From positions 81,180,520 through 81,244,519 of the forward strand of contig NC_059471.1 of assembly GCF_018139145.2 (NCBI RefSeq): a DNA stretch of 64,000 nucleotides, in the 5' to 3' direction. Position numbers and translations under genes: made by a program. The notes below the pieces were generated by a model, which was given only the letters and a program-made list of their open reading frames with translations, was not told the origin of the DNA and searched no databases. Every line of letters starts with the position of its first letter. Positions within the stretch are counted from its first letter, which is position 1. This DNA is from Gymnogyps californianus (Eukaryota > Chordata > Aves > Accipitriformes > Cathartidae). Below are positions 12,457 to 22,600 of this stretch, in pieces.

Positions 12457-14539
12457 AATTAATATAAGAAAGGCTTTCATGGCAACTCATATTCTTCACT
12501 AATGAGCTTTCCAGGATTGCCAGGGCTTCTGGGCTCTTCATGCCATCCATGGGCAGGACCCTGGACCTGTCTTGGAGACACAAATCCATCCTCAGGCTGG
12601 AAACTTTGAAAGGGGCAACATACAGGACTTTGATCTAGGCCTTTGCTGCAGGATGGGCCACAACCTGACCCCTTGATTTTGGGGAGGATGACTATGGAAT
12701 ATTAAAGCAGCTGTATTTTTCAGTATTGGGTTCTGTGTGTTCTAACATGGTTTGTTAGCTTTTCTCACTGGAAATTCAATGGGGAGAAGTGTTATTTCCT
12801 CGAGTGAGTCATGGGGAGGAAACTTCATGCTGAACTTATATGACCAGACACAGCTGCTCCTCATATTAGATATAAAACCTAAGTATTTCAGAATCAGAGT
12901 CTTTATATTTTAAAGAAGATCCTATTTGCTGGGATTCCCTACCTCTGATGCACGGCAATTGCCAAATCCCCGTACACTATAGGTACTTCACAAGTCTGTG
13001 AGCTTACGTGTTTTCCATGGCTGAACGAGGAGTTAGCAAGAAGTAGGAACAATCTGCCAGGAGCCTATTTCCACCTTGTTTGTGCTTAGACCTGCTTTTC
13101 TACAGTTCAAATAGGCACCACAAAGGAATGCAAGTTACTGAATCTTTGCTTACGCTGAACAGAAACTGATATCGGCACAGTTGAGTCCTAGAGATTACAT
13201 GAAGCTTTCTGCTGATGAAACTGGTGGATGCCACCCACAGGCAAGACAAATCCGTACCACAGACCCTACAGACCCTATGTACAGACAGCTGGGAGCTGAA
13301 GGATGAGGACAGTGAGACTCATCATCCTGCATAAAGTCCTAGAAACTAAAGCTGACTCCTAGGTCCAGCTTACTCATATCCACAAATATCTGTATTGTTA
13401 CATAATACATTTAATCGCAGAAATCATTTAACTTGTTCACTCAGTCATACCATTTTAATAACTGAGCAGAAAATCAGCCCCAATATCTTTCTTTCCCCAT
13501 AGTATTACGTATGAAACAATATATGTCAATGAGCTAATAGCCAAAGTGGAAAGCCAAGCAGAAGGTATAGCAATACTACAAAGGAAAATAAATCGGTGAT
13601 GTCATGAGTTCACCAAGAACTGCTGTTAAAAAAGAAAAATGATCTTCTGAAATTCTCCTTCTGTAGTTCCTCTGGCCAAAATTGGTTATCAGATTCAAAC
13701 TGGATAAGTGAAATTTATTTATTCCCTGAAAGTCAAGTTTTCAGCAAAACTGCTATTCTTAAATAACACTTCTTGGTCTACTTAAAGCTTCCTAGAATTT
13801 TTGATACACCCTAATAGCAGTGATTCCAGTTATTTGTTTTGGAGGTTGATTTACAAAAAATTTTATCCCAAGCCCTTCATTTATGCTTGTATTGACAATA
13901 AAAAGTCCCAGTATTCACTGTGATTGGAACATATCTTAGCAATATTTCAGATATTAGCCATGGGATTAATCTGACTAAACAGATTTCTGCACTGTAAATG
14001 TCTTCGACATCTGAACTAATCACCTTTGGCTTCCTCCACAGGGAAAGGAATAGAGGCATTACAGCACAACCCATCTCATCCTAAAGTCAGCAGCTAAATC
14101 TCACCACATATCTAATTCTCTCTGTTAACGAAGGAAGAAAACATGGAGTAATGAGACGAGCTGTAAGCATCTATAGGACAGAAATCTAAAGTAAAGTGAG
14201 AGGAGTTCCATCATCAGAAAATATTAACGTGAATCAGGTTGCATTCAGATTTACGGTGATCAGCTCAGTACTTACATGGAAACCTGAATACTCGCTGCTC
14301 CTTTCTATCGAATACTGTATGCAGTAGGGACTATTTGAGCTCCATGTTCAATGGGGAATAACAGAGTTTGCTAGATCAATAAAAATAAGCAACAAGAAAG
14401 CTCAACAACAAAAATGAGCCGGGGGAAAGTTGAGCTCAGTTGGCAAAGGCTCAAATTAAAGCCCTTCAGAGAAATCACTGATAGTAACCCATGAAATTAG
14501 AGCCACTGACCTGAAGCACAGGCTAGGCCTAGCATCACA

Positions 14540-14990
14540 ACATTTTTACCCTTCTAAAATGCTTAAAGACAGTCTTTCCTGTTTTAACTCTTTGGACATT
14601 AATTCACCTTATTTTAGTGCACTCACAAAACCTTATTTAATTGGGCAAACTGCCGAAGTAGAATATAAACCAGCAGTGAACTAATGTAGTTTGTGTGGCA
14701 TTAAAGAACATGCATGATAAATTTTGGGTTTTAAATACAATAAATCAGTCATTTAAATTTAATATAAGCGGCATAATTTCATTCTGCTTCATTAGCCTAT
14801 ATAAACACAATAAAATCTGTCAAATGCAAACAAAGGGCCTCCTAGAGGTGATATTTTAATTGTAATAAAACTGTCATCTAGATTAAGAGGCCAGCTGAAC
14901 AATTCATTTCTTCATAGAAGTTAATGCTATTCTAGAAAATGAGCATTAGGTTTAATTTCTCCTGATGCACTGGTGCTCAGGAAACAAGAA
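14540..14990. promoter_or_regulatory. Candidate conserved regulatory element (homeodomain/POU/SOX words)
   Basis: This AT-rich stretch is dense in TAATT/ATTA words. It contains ATGCAAAC (14824-14831, POU-like) overlapping AACAAAG (14829-14835, SOX-like), followed by TTTTAATTGTAATAAAAC near 14854-14871. The texture, with unique sequence, many intact developmental-factor words and no repeat ancestry or coding frame, is that of deeply conserved vertebrate enhancers. Conservation itself cannot be seen from one genome, so this is an inference. Confidence 0.3.
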
Positions 14991-15459
14991 CTTTATTTCT
15001 GCTCTCTACTGCAAGCAATATGCTCCATGGCCCTAGCATCACATCAGAAGAAAAAGGGGGGAAAAAAGAAGGGCTGGATTGCAGCATGAAGCTCTGCCTC
15101 TGCTGCCTCCTTCGGACTGTTGCCTTTAACATCAGTGGGAGTTTAGCTTAGAGATGGGATTCAGGGGAAGGCCTTCTAAGCTAGCTAACCGTCCTCCAAC
15201 ATGCTTTAGTCTGATAGGAAGAAGGGGTTTTCCCTGATGCCCCTTGCATGGACCAGGGCACCACAGATGCATGCCCACCCTCTCCAGGCATATTGCCTCC
15301 CGCAGGAGTCCCTGAGCCGTTCCCCCAGCCAGGGTGGGTGGGAATTACCGCTCAGCAACACGTGCTCGCTGACAAAATTGTACCTGCATTTCCTTCCTGT
15401 TGCCAGTAGGAAGAAGTATATTGTTTTTCTTGTTTTTCCCCTTAAAATGTTAATATAAC

Positions 15460-15620
15460 TCGTGGCTTATTTTAGCTGGCTGAGAAGCAAAACACTCAGA
15501 TCTTCCACTGATTGGCTTTAATTGCTTGACTAGATGTCTTTCAGCTCATAACTATGAAATATTCACAAGTGACATAATCTAATTCCAGCTGGGACAGTCA
15601 CCTATCAGAAGCTAATTTTG
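15460..15620. promoter_or_regulatory. Candidate regulatory element
   Basis: Unique AT-rich sequence with GATTGGCTTTAATTGCTTG, ATAATCTAATTCC and AAGCTAATTTTGC words combines a reverse CCAAT box with several homeodomain-type cores in 160 bases. It has no coding frame and no repeat ancestry that I recognise. The call is by texture only. Confidence 0.22.
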
Positions 15621-16933
15621 CTGGCTTTACCTCCCCCTCCCCTTTCTCTTCCATATACACTCGTACTGCTCTTCCATAATTTATTACTTTACCTGAGACC
15701 CTGTGTAGCTTATACAGGGGAGAAAAAGCAGTGAGGGCCTCTTTCATCAGCCTTTTGTGAAAGCACTAACCTGCACTGAAGGGAAAAATCATCTTTCGCG
15801 GTAGAGTTATGTGCAATTGTTTACCTTATCCTTTGAATTTTAATCTATAAAACCATTTCCTCCCTAAAAATAGAGCTCCATACTTTCTAAGAAAGACAGC
15901 CATTTAGCAGCCAGATAGAAAAGCCACCAACGTGCCTTTGACTCTGATTTCTTAATATTACATTTTAAAAAGAAACATCTCAACAGCTCCTCTAAGTAAC
16001 AGAAACAACATAAAGCTTTAACAGGGGACAAGAGGCATCTCAATTTCTTCACCAAAGAAGAGAATCTGCCAGGGATTTTATAGAGGGATTTACATTTCTT
16101 CATGAACTACTTCCTAAAACTGTGTCAGTCCCTCAGATTTCTTCATCCTTGGTCTGGGTATCTCTGCTGTATGCAGAGGCCAGCAGCCACTCTTTCGTTT
16201 GACTAATTGGGCACTTGCTCCTGCCAAAGTCATTAGCCAAAGCCTTCTTAGCTGAGAAGGAACAGTTACAGCTTTAATTTCTGAAGCCTGTGATTTCTAA
16301 CACTGAAACAGTCCCAGCATTTCTGAGGAGTCCCTCCTGCATCACCCCCAGAGCCTGCACACTTGTTCCCTGGCTGCAGGGGGGGCTCGGGGCAGAAATA
16401 GCTCCCCTGGGACCCACGGCTGCCCTGGAGCCAGCGCCGCTCCCTGTGTTTGGGGAGCCAGGAGGGTTGTTTGCAAAATTGCCCATGGAGCGGGTTAGAC
16501 ACATCCTGATGATCGCTATTGTCCCCCAGCGCTTTCCCTCCCTCACGCAGCGCAGAGCCCTCCCTGCCAGGTATTGGGTCTTGGAGCAGAGAGATCATCC
16601 ATCTTCTTACGACTCAGACAGACATTTTTAACAGGAGAAATGTCTCGGATCAAACCCACTTCCAGAATACAACATGCCGTATTGGCCTTACTAGAAAAAC
16701 TAGTAAAGAAGTCTTTCACACATGTAAGGTATTTAATGAATCCAAACCAAAACGTTTTGACGCCCCTTTGAATTTCACTGTTAAGGTTTTCTTGGCCCCC
16801 AGAGGACTCTCTAATCTTCAGAAGTGAAAGGCCAGTGTATTAAAATAAATATCTTGGGGGGTTTACCAGATTGCTGGATATCACCCTTGTTTTGTAGATG
16901 AAGGGAGGGTAAACACAGTTGGTTTGTGCAAAG

Positions 16934-16956
16934 AAAAAAAAAAAAAAAAGAAAAAA
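16934..16956. repeat. A-rich tract
   Basis: Sixteen A, one G, then six A. No processed pseudogene is recognisable upstream. Confidence 0.85.
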
Positions 16957-17019
16957 GCCACAAGAGATGAGGACAATTTTAACGAGTTCAAGATGATGCG
17001 TATCCATTCCTGAGGAGCA

Positions 17020-17430
17020 CAGCCAGGCAGCCGGCGCGCGCGGCGGGAGGCAGAGGAGGAGAGCTCCCCGCTGCAGCGTGCTGTCACACTGCCCCCGATA
17101 CACCTCCCCGGGCTCGCCTCCTGATAACTCGTCTGTGCTCATTTCTTCACTCAGCACCAGCTCAGCACCCCCTGTAAGCCATTACAGATAATTTCGGCCT
17201 CTGGTGAAAATGTAAAGGCTGTCTTTAAACTGGCCGCACCCCAGCTCCAGCCGGGAGTGGGGCACAGGAGCACACACCGGCCCGTGTCCCTTCCTCCTCC
17301 GGCCTGGCCGTCTGCCTGCAGACACAAAGCCCCGACGCACAGTTGAGAGCCGAGATGCCTCCAAACAGCTCTCCGTGCAGCCCTGGGGCGCATCTGCACA
17401 GAGAAGTGCAACGAAGCCCAAGACCCCCCC
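17020..17430. promoter_or_regulatory. CpG-rich block, candidate CpG island
   Basis: This is the largest GC- and CpG-rich block in the window. Six CpGs crowd into a 16-base core near 17030-17045 and roughly two dozen occur over 400 bases. Several minus-strand frames stay open through it (17151-17411, 17182-17421, 17225-17539) in different registers, as GC-rich DNA tends to allow. A promoter for a non-coding transcript, or a first exon with no visible partner, would fit; I see no conserved protein and no proof of transcription. A candidate regulatory element follows about 130 bases downstream. Confidence 0.4.
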
Positions 17431-17559
17431 TGTTTTGAGTCAGCTGAGCCCCTGAAACCAGCTTGGATCCAAAAAGCCTATGAAGTGCTTTGTCTGACAT
17501 CATAGTCCACCCGGCATCTTTCCGCACTGACATGATCATATAGGTTTAGGAAGGGAGTT

Positions 17560-17960
17560 TGTTTTCAGCTAGCCACTTCAGACGGGAACCTGTATAAACA
17601 CAGCCCTGTGCAAATATATATAGCCTGTGCAAATATTAGGATATCATGCATGCAAACAACTGTATCATTTAGTTCTCTTCAAAGTCAAAGGTCCCCGGAG
17701 CAAACATTGATAATTGTCTATGTGAGAGCATGATGTCATTTTTCCAGTTGAATTTAAAGGCAGTAATGAGCAGCGGTAAAACTTAAGTTCCAAAGATTTG
17801 GTTTCAAAACGTATCATCACAGAGGCTGTCAAACTGCGGTCATTTTATGTGGAGCTGGTAGTGGTTTACTACAATAGAATAGAGATCAATACAATCAGCT
17901 AATATCTTTGGACTTTACGAGGGTACTATCAGCTGAAATCAGTTGCTTTAAGTCATTCCT
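17560..17960. promoter_or_regulatory. Candidate conserved enhancer with POU, FOX and nuclear-receptor words
   Basis: The 13-mer CCTGTGCAAATAT occurs at 17605-17617 and again at 17624-17636 (19-base period), each with a TGCAAAT octamer-like core. A DR1-type nuclear-receptor word AAGTCAAAGGTCC lies at 17682-17694. It is followed by AAACATTGATAATTG, which combines FOX, GATA and homeodomain cores. The stretch has no coding frame and no repeat ancestry. The words are seen directly; enhancer function and conservation are inferred. Confidence 0.35.
17682..17694 (+). promoter_or_regulatory. DR1-like nuclear receptor site
   Basis: AAGTCA, one A, then AGGTCC: two near-consensus AGGTCA half-sites spaced by one base, the DR1 arrangement bound by HNF4, RXR and COUP-TF family receptors. 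The match is imperfect and binding is not shown. Confidence 0.35.
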
Positions 17961-17964
17961 AAAA

Positions 17965-19105
17965 AGACTATGATTGGAAAACATTTTTCCCTTTCTTTGT
18001 ACTGCCTTCTGTTTTCCTGGAGTTTAAAATTACCCTGTTTGTGTGGGCCTTTCATCCAGCAAGAGAGAGATGAAATAATTTCTGCACCTTTTTATAGCAG
18101 GAGGTAGTACTGAAAATAAATGCAGTTATAAATCCATCATAAGGGTTTTAAGTTTGTTGCAGCAAGTTCTTCCTAAAATAGCTGTGAGTCATTCATGCTC
18201 CCTTTGGCGTATCACAATTTTTACCCATTGGGAATCTTCAAACACTCACTCACATACGTTTTGATTTAATGCTAGAATCCAACCAAAACAGCAGGACAGC
18301 AACCAGCCATTTCCAACCGGTTGAAATTCAGCAAGCTTTTACTCTGATCTCTTAACCTAACTGCAAGTCACTTGAGGCACCTGTATAATTAATAGTATGC
18401 TTGGCACTGTTAGGCAGAGTACCAGCAATGATACCTTTAAGCACTGACACTGGTATTCATATCTTCTTTGGCTTTAGAGATGTAACAAAGTCTATTAAAT
18501 GTATAATAAAATTCATTCAGCTGCATACAAACCCACGTAGCTCTGCAATTTAGCAGCATCAAGGACACTGGGTTTGTTCTGCAGTTCAGAAGAAATATCC
18601 CTGGCTGCAGCACGCAGGCTATTACATATCTAACAGACAAGAGATTTTTCCTGTTGTAGGACCTCTAGATAAAAGTTAAAATAGCGATATCTAGATCAAT
18701 ACTAATGAGTAGTTTCTCTTATCTTTTGGCAGTAGAGAATCATATTTTTGGATACTCAGCATATGTAAGATATGATGTAAAAGAGCTGCTCCTGCTAAAA
18801 TCAGTTAAAATTTTTTGTACAGATATCATTGGATCAAGATTTCACCAATATGTCAAATATAACTGCTAGCAACAGAATTGAGAAGGAAAGTCTTTCCCAA
18901 TCTTCTGACCATTTGTGAGGTTTTGGTTTGTTTTCCATCCAAAAAGGAATTGAAGAATCACATTTTCTAAAATTTCCATTGTCCAGTAGCCCGAAGTATT
19001 TTTCTTCGGGCAGGGAGAGAAAAAGAAAAAGGGGAAAAAGGAAGATTAATAAAATGGAAATAAATCGGAACCAGGATACTGGCACAAATGTAAAAAGGCA
19101 AGGGA
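17965..19105. other. Unannotated non-coding DNA
   Basis: No gene is recognised. A perfect 8-bp hairpin, GCCCGAAG (18989-18996) with CTTCGGGC (19004-19011), has a 7-nt T-rich loop and lies about 100 bases from the CR1 insertion. A purine-rich tract (19014-19045) follows it. Confidence 0.6.
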
Positions 19106-19111
19106 TGTTTT
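19106..19111. repeat. Possible target-site duplication of the CR1, copy 1
   Basis: TGTTTT immediately precedes the element and recurs at its other end. CR1 copies often lack clear duplications, so a six-base match in T-rich DNA could be chance. Confidence 0.4.
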
Positions 19112-19626
19112 CGTAGAATCACAGAATGGCTTGGGTTGGAAGGGACCTTTAAAGATCATCTAGTCCAACCCCCTTGCCATGGGCAGGGACATCTTTCAGT
19201 AGATCAGGTTGCTCAAAGCCCCGTCCAACCTGACCTTGAACACTTCCAATGATGGGGCATCCACAACTTCTCTGGGCAACCTGTTCCAGTGTCTCATCAC
19301 CCTTATCATAAAAAAAAAGTCTTCCTATATCTAATCTAAATCTACACTCTTTTACTTTAAAACCATTACCCCTTGTCCTATCGCAACAGGCCCTACTAAA
19401 AAGTTTGTCCCCATCTTTCTTATAAGCCCCCTTTAAATATTGAAAGGCCGCAATAAGGTCTCCCCAGAGCCTTCTCTTCTCCAGGCTGAACAATCCCAAC
19501 TCTCTCAGCCCTTCTTCATAGGAGAGGTGCTCCAGCCCTCTGACTATTTTCATGGCCCTCCTCTGGACCCGCTCGAACAAGTCCATGTCTTTCTTGCACT
19601 GGGGGCCCCAGAGCTGGATGCAGCTC
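19112..19626 (-). mobile_element. CR1 non-LTR retrotransposon, 5'-truncated, avian type
   Basis: Read on the minus strand this is the 3' half kilobase of a CR1 LINE. It holds the end of the ORF2 reverse-transcriptase protein, then the short 3' region ending in two octamer units (ATTCTGTG at 19120-19127 and a decayed ATTCTACG at 19112-19119). The frame at 19149-19586 begins with the conserved [19 protein letters not shown] and [13 protein letters not shown] blocks and later DRTRGNGFK. It then leaves the family pattern after RFRLDI, close to a 9-A run at 19310-19318, suggesting a frameshift. The copy is truncated well before the catalytic domain and cannot move by itself. Flanking TGTTTT words (19106-19111 and 19627-19632) may be a target-site duplication. 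It is the least diverged repeat here and the main evidence that the genome is avian. Confidence 0.95.
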
Positions 19627-19632
19627 TGTTTT
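19627..19632. repeat. Possible target-site duplication of the CR1, copy 2
   Basis: TGTTTT begins exactly where similarity to the CR1 coding region stops. The match reaches seven bases (TGTTTTC) if the last base of the CR1 tail is shared. Confidence 0.4.
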
Positions 19633-19633
19633 C

Positions 19634-22600
19634 TGACAAAACATCTTGTTATTAGTTAACTGCATGAGACTGCAACTCTATAGGATGAGTCTAGGAATGA
19701 TGGAAGACCAAGGTTGGCAAGGCCAACATTTCTTCCCTGAGCTCTTTCTAACCTTTCCCAGCATCATATGTGTGATAAAGGGTGTGTTAGGTTCTCTCAG
19801 CAGAATTGGTTCTGCCTATAGATGCTTAAAAGACAGATTTTAACTTTGCATATATTCATAGAGATATTTCAGTTTCAGCTGACAGCAATATGGTTCACTG
19901 GCTGCATGCGAGAATGGAATTTAATGGCGAAACTTTTGTATATACAATAGGAGTACAAGAAGGAAACATAGGTCAAAACCAACAAAACCTAGCTGAGATT
20001 TCTCCTGTTTTGTTTCACCCCCACCTTTTCATGGCATAGTGCACAGGAAAACTCCTGGACTCAAACCAATCCTCATTCATCATCTAGGAAAAGCAGAAGC
20101 AGAAGTGTTGTGGGAAAATTCAAAGGTCTGGTTTTTTCAGTTGTACTTCAATTTAACAACAGCTGTGATTTTCCTCGCAGATAAGCCAGTGGGAAAAAAA
20201 TATACGGGGGAAATTTGGGACAGATACACTGGAAAAAATAATTAAAGATCACAGATCCATCAAATATTGGGTATGCTTATATTAAAGGGCAAAGCAGTTT
20301 TACAGCTTGAGAGCTGGGAATTTCATTATTTCTGTACAAGCCAGTTATACCAACTTAAATTACTTTTTAATTAATTCATCTATTTTACCAGAGAAGGGTT
20401 AGAAAAATCCTTAAAAAAATTTAAAAAGGTATATTCAGGGATTTCCAGTTGTTCCAAAAATTTTTTTCTTAATCCAGAACTGGACACCACATACTTTATA
20501 AAAAATGAATTGAAGGCAGCTTGTGTGTATTATGTGCTCTACAGTAGTCAAATATCTGTCCAAAAGAAAAAAAAAGTACTTGAAGAAAAATACCTTTCTA
20601 CTGAAGAAAAGTAAGGTTCATATGTCATTGAAGGTTATTAAAGCTGGGCTTAATGCCACGTTTTGCCTTGATCCTTCAGATGCCAGTAAAAGATTGATTA
20701 TTTTTTTCCCAACAATTAAACTCCTCTGCTTTCTTACAATCATGCAGAATGATACCAGTTAGACTGGTAATAAATTGCTTACGTTTTTCTGAGCACGAGG
20801 TCTGTTGATTTTGTAACACTAAGCATTTTCTTTCTTTTCTCTGTCATGTATTTTTGGCTATGATAAGCCATATGGAGCATGTCGTGTATTTGCTATATGA
20901 CAAATTTGCTATTCTTAAGGAAAACCACACTGGCTACGTTGGAGGTAGAATATGTGGACAGGGGCCACCATTCTGTGGCTTTACCTTCAGCTTTTTCTGG
21001 TCGTTGCTCACAAAGACAAAAAATTTTGCAGGCAAAGCTATTTCTCTGAAAAACTGAAGTATTTTTATTTGAATGGAGGATAGAACAAAGCCCTCACCAT
21101 GAAAAACAGCAGCGCTCTGTAGGAAGCAGTTGTATGTGACTAAATGAATGGATGCACAGTTTATTTTTCCACCTGTGAAGCACTACGTGCCATAACCCTT
21201 TTACTCTTCAGCTTTATGCCCACTGTTCCTGTCTTCCTCTTCCACACCTCTTTTTGCCGTTTTCTCTGAGTATTTCATTGGAGTCCTTGGAGAAGATGCC
21301 TCTTCTGGGCCGGCTCCGTGGGAGCTGCCTGCGGTCAATGCAAGAGGGAGAGAGGGAGAGATGTAACTCAAGAGGGCAGTTCAGCAGGTCCTAAAACAGG
21401 TGTCCAAGAAAGGTGGCTGAATTGCCCTCTAAAGGCTTCTAGCATTTTTTTAAGCAGAGCCTGAAAGGTTAAACCAGCCCATCTTTTAGACAAGTGAAGA
21501 TGGTTCCCACTTGGAGTAAGCAGTATGGGCATAAATAACCTGTCCTGAACTGGTGAAGCCTGCTACAGTAATTCATGTGGGCTTCAGACAGGCTGAGTTA
21601 TAGAGATCTGGTTGTCATAGCACATGAGGTTGAGAAGAGCTTCAAAGCAGCTATTTCCCACTTAGACTTTAGCACAAATTCAGTCAAAGTATGAAGGTTT
21701 GCAAATTAATAATTCCCAGATGGCATGAGAGGAGCTGCTAGCAAAATTCTTTTTTTTTTCTTCCTTCACCTCTGTAGTTATAAGTAGAGCACGGATAACA
21801 GTAGCTCAACTGGGCATCTAACCTTTAAACTGATACGGTTTTGTCCATTTTTCATCGCTATTTCTAGCTGCAAGAAAGCCTATGAGCTGATTTGACCATA
21901 TCTCTCTCAGACAAAGCCCATAATGGTCCAAGAAAACTGTGGTGCGAGTCAAAGACCAACCGTGTGGAAAATTCAATGGTTTTTCAACGTTTACTGTCAG
22001 GCCTTAATGTAGTCCAATCTTTTTAGCCTCTGTCCTACTGCTGGGCAGTTAAGAAATTTCATACCTCCCCGACATCAGTAGTTGCTGGCGTGGCTGTGCT
22101 CCTCTCCTGCTCTTCTCTGCGGCACCGTACATGTGTTGAGAAGTGTGGCTGTACATTGGGAAAGCATTGCAGTTCACACAGCTTGCTCCCTGGCCGCTTT
22201 CTTCCTGTTAGTGTAGCTGTAAATGTCTTCATTATCTGTAAAACCCCAGTAAAGAAATTCCTTCACAGACCAAGTACTGAGGGACCATGGGTGGAAGAGC
22301 GAGCTTTGTCTCACATTTTTTCAGAGATGGGGGTATTTGAGCTCTGGGAGCTTGAGCTGGAGAAAGCTTGGATCCTGGAGATAAATTTCTGATCTTGCAC
22401 AGGCTGGGATTGCTGGCTGAGAGACAACAGGTGCCTCTGGCTGGAAATCGCTCTCCTAAAGACTATTTCAGCACCTCAGGTCGTTGCAAACCTTCCACTC
22501 ATGTTCCCTGCCTACAAAGTCTCCCATATGAAACTTCTAAACCTTGCGTTAGTAAAGCAGACCTGTGTACAGACTGGGTACTGAAATTTGCAACCAGGAT

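Larger units (their letters stand above)
9926..14535. other. Unannotated non-coding DNA
   Basis: No gene is recognised. The 146-codon plus frame at 9988-10425 has no recognisable motif. An 8-bp perfect inverted repeat, CAAGCAGC (10037-10044) with GCTGCTTG (10050-10057), forms a 5-nt-loop hairpin. GC-rich stretches lie at 10510-10640 and 10985-11155. An 18-base T run is at 12439-12456. The stretch from 11.6 to 14.5 kb is AT-rich and featureless to me. Confidence 0.6.
14991..17015. other. Unannotated non-coding DNA between candidate elements
   Basis: No gene is recognised. A second enhancer-like stretch lies at 15460-15620. A near-palindrome of 18 bases (CCTTCT at 16243-16248 with AGAAGG at 16255-16260) is present. 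GC-rich DNA at 16320-16600 keeps frames open on both strands at once, which is a composition effect, not evidence of a gene. The A tract at 16934-16949 continues after one G. Confidence 0.55.
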
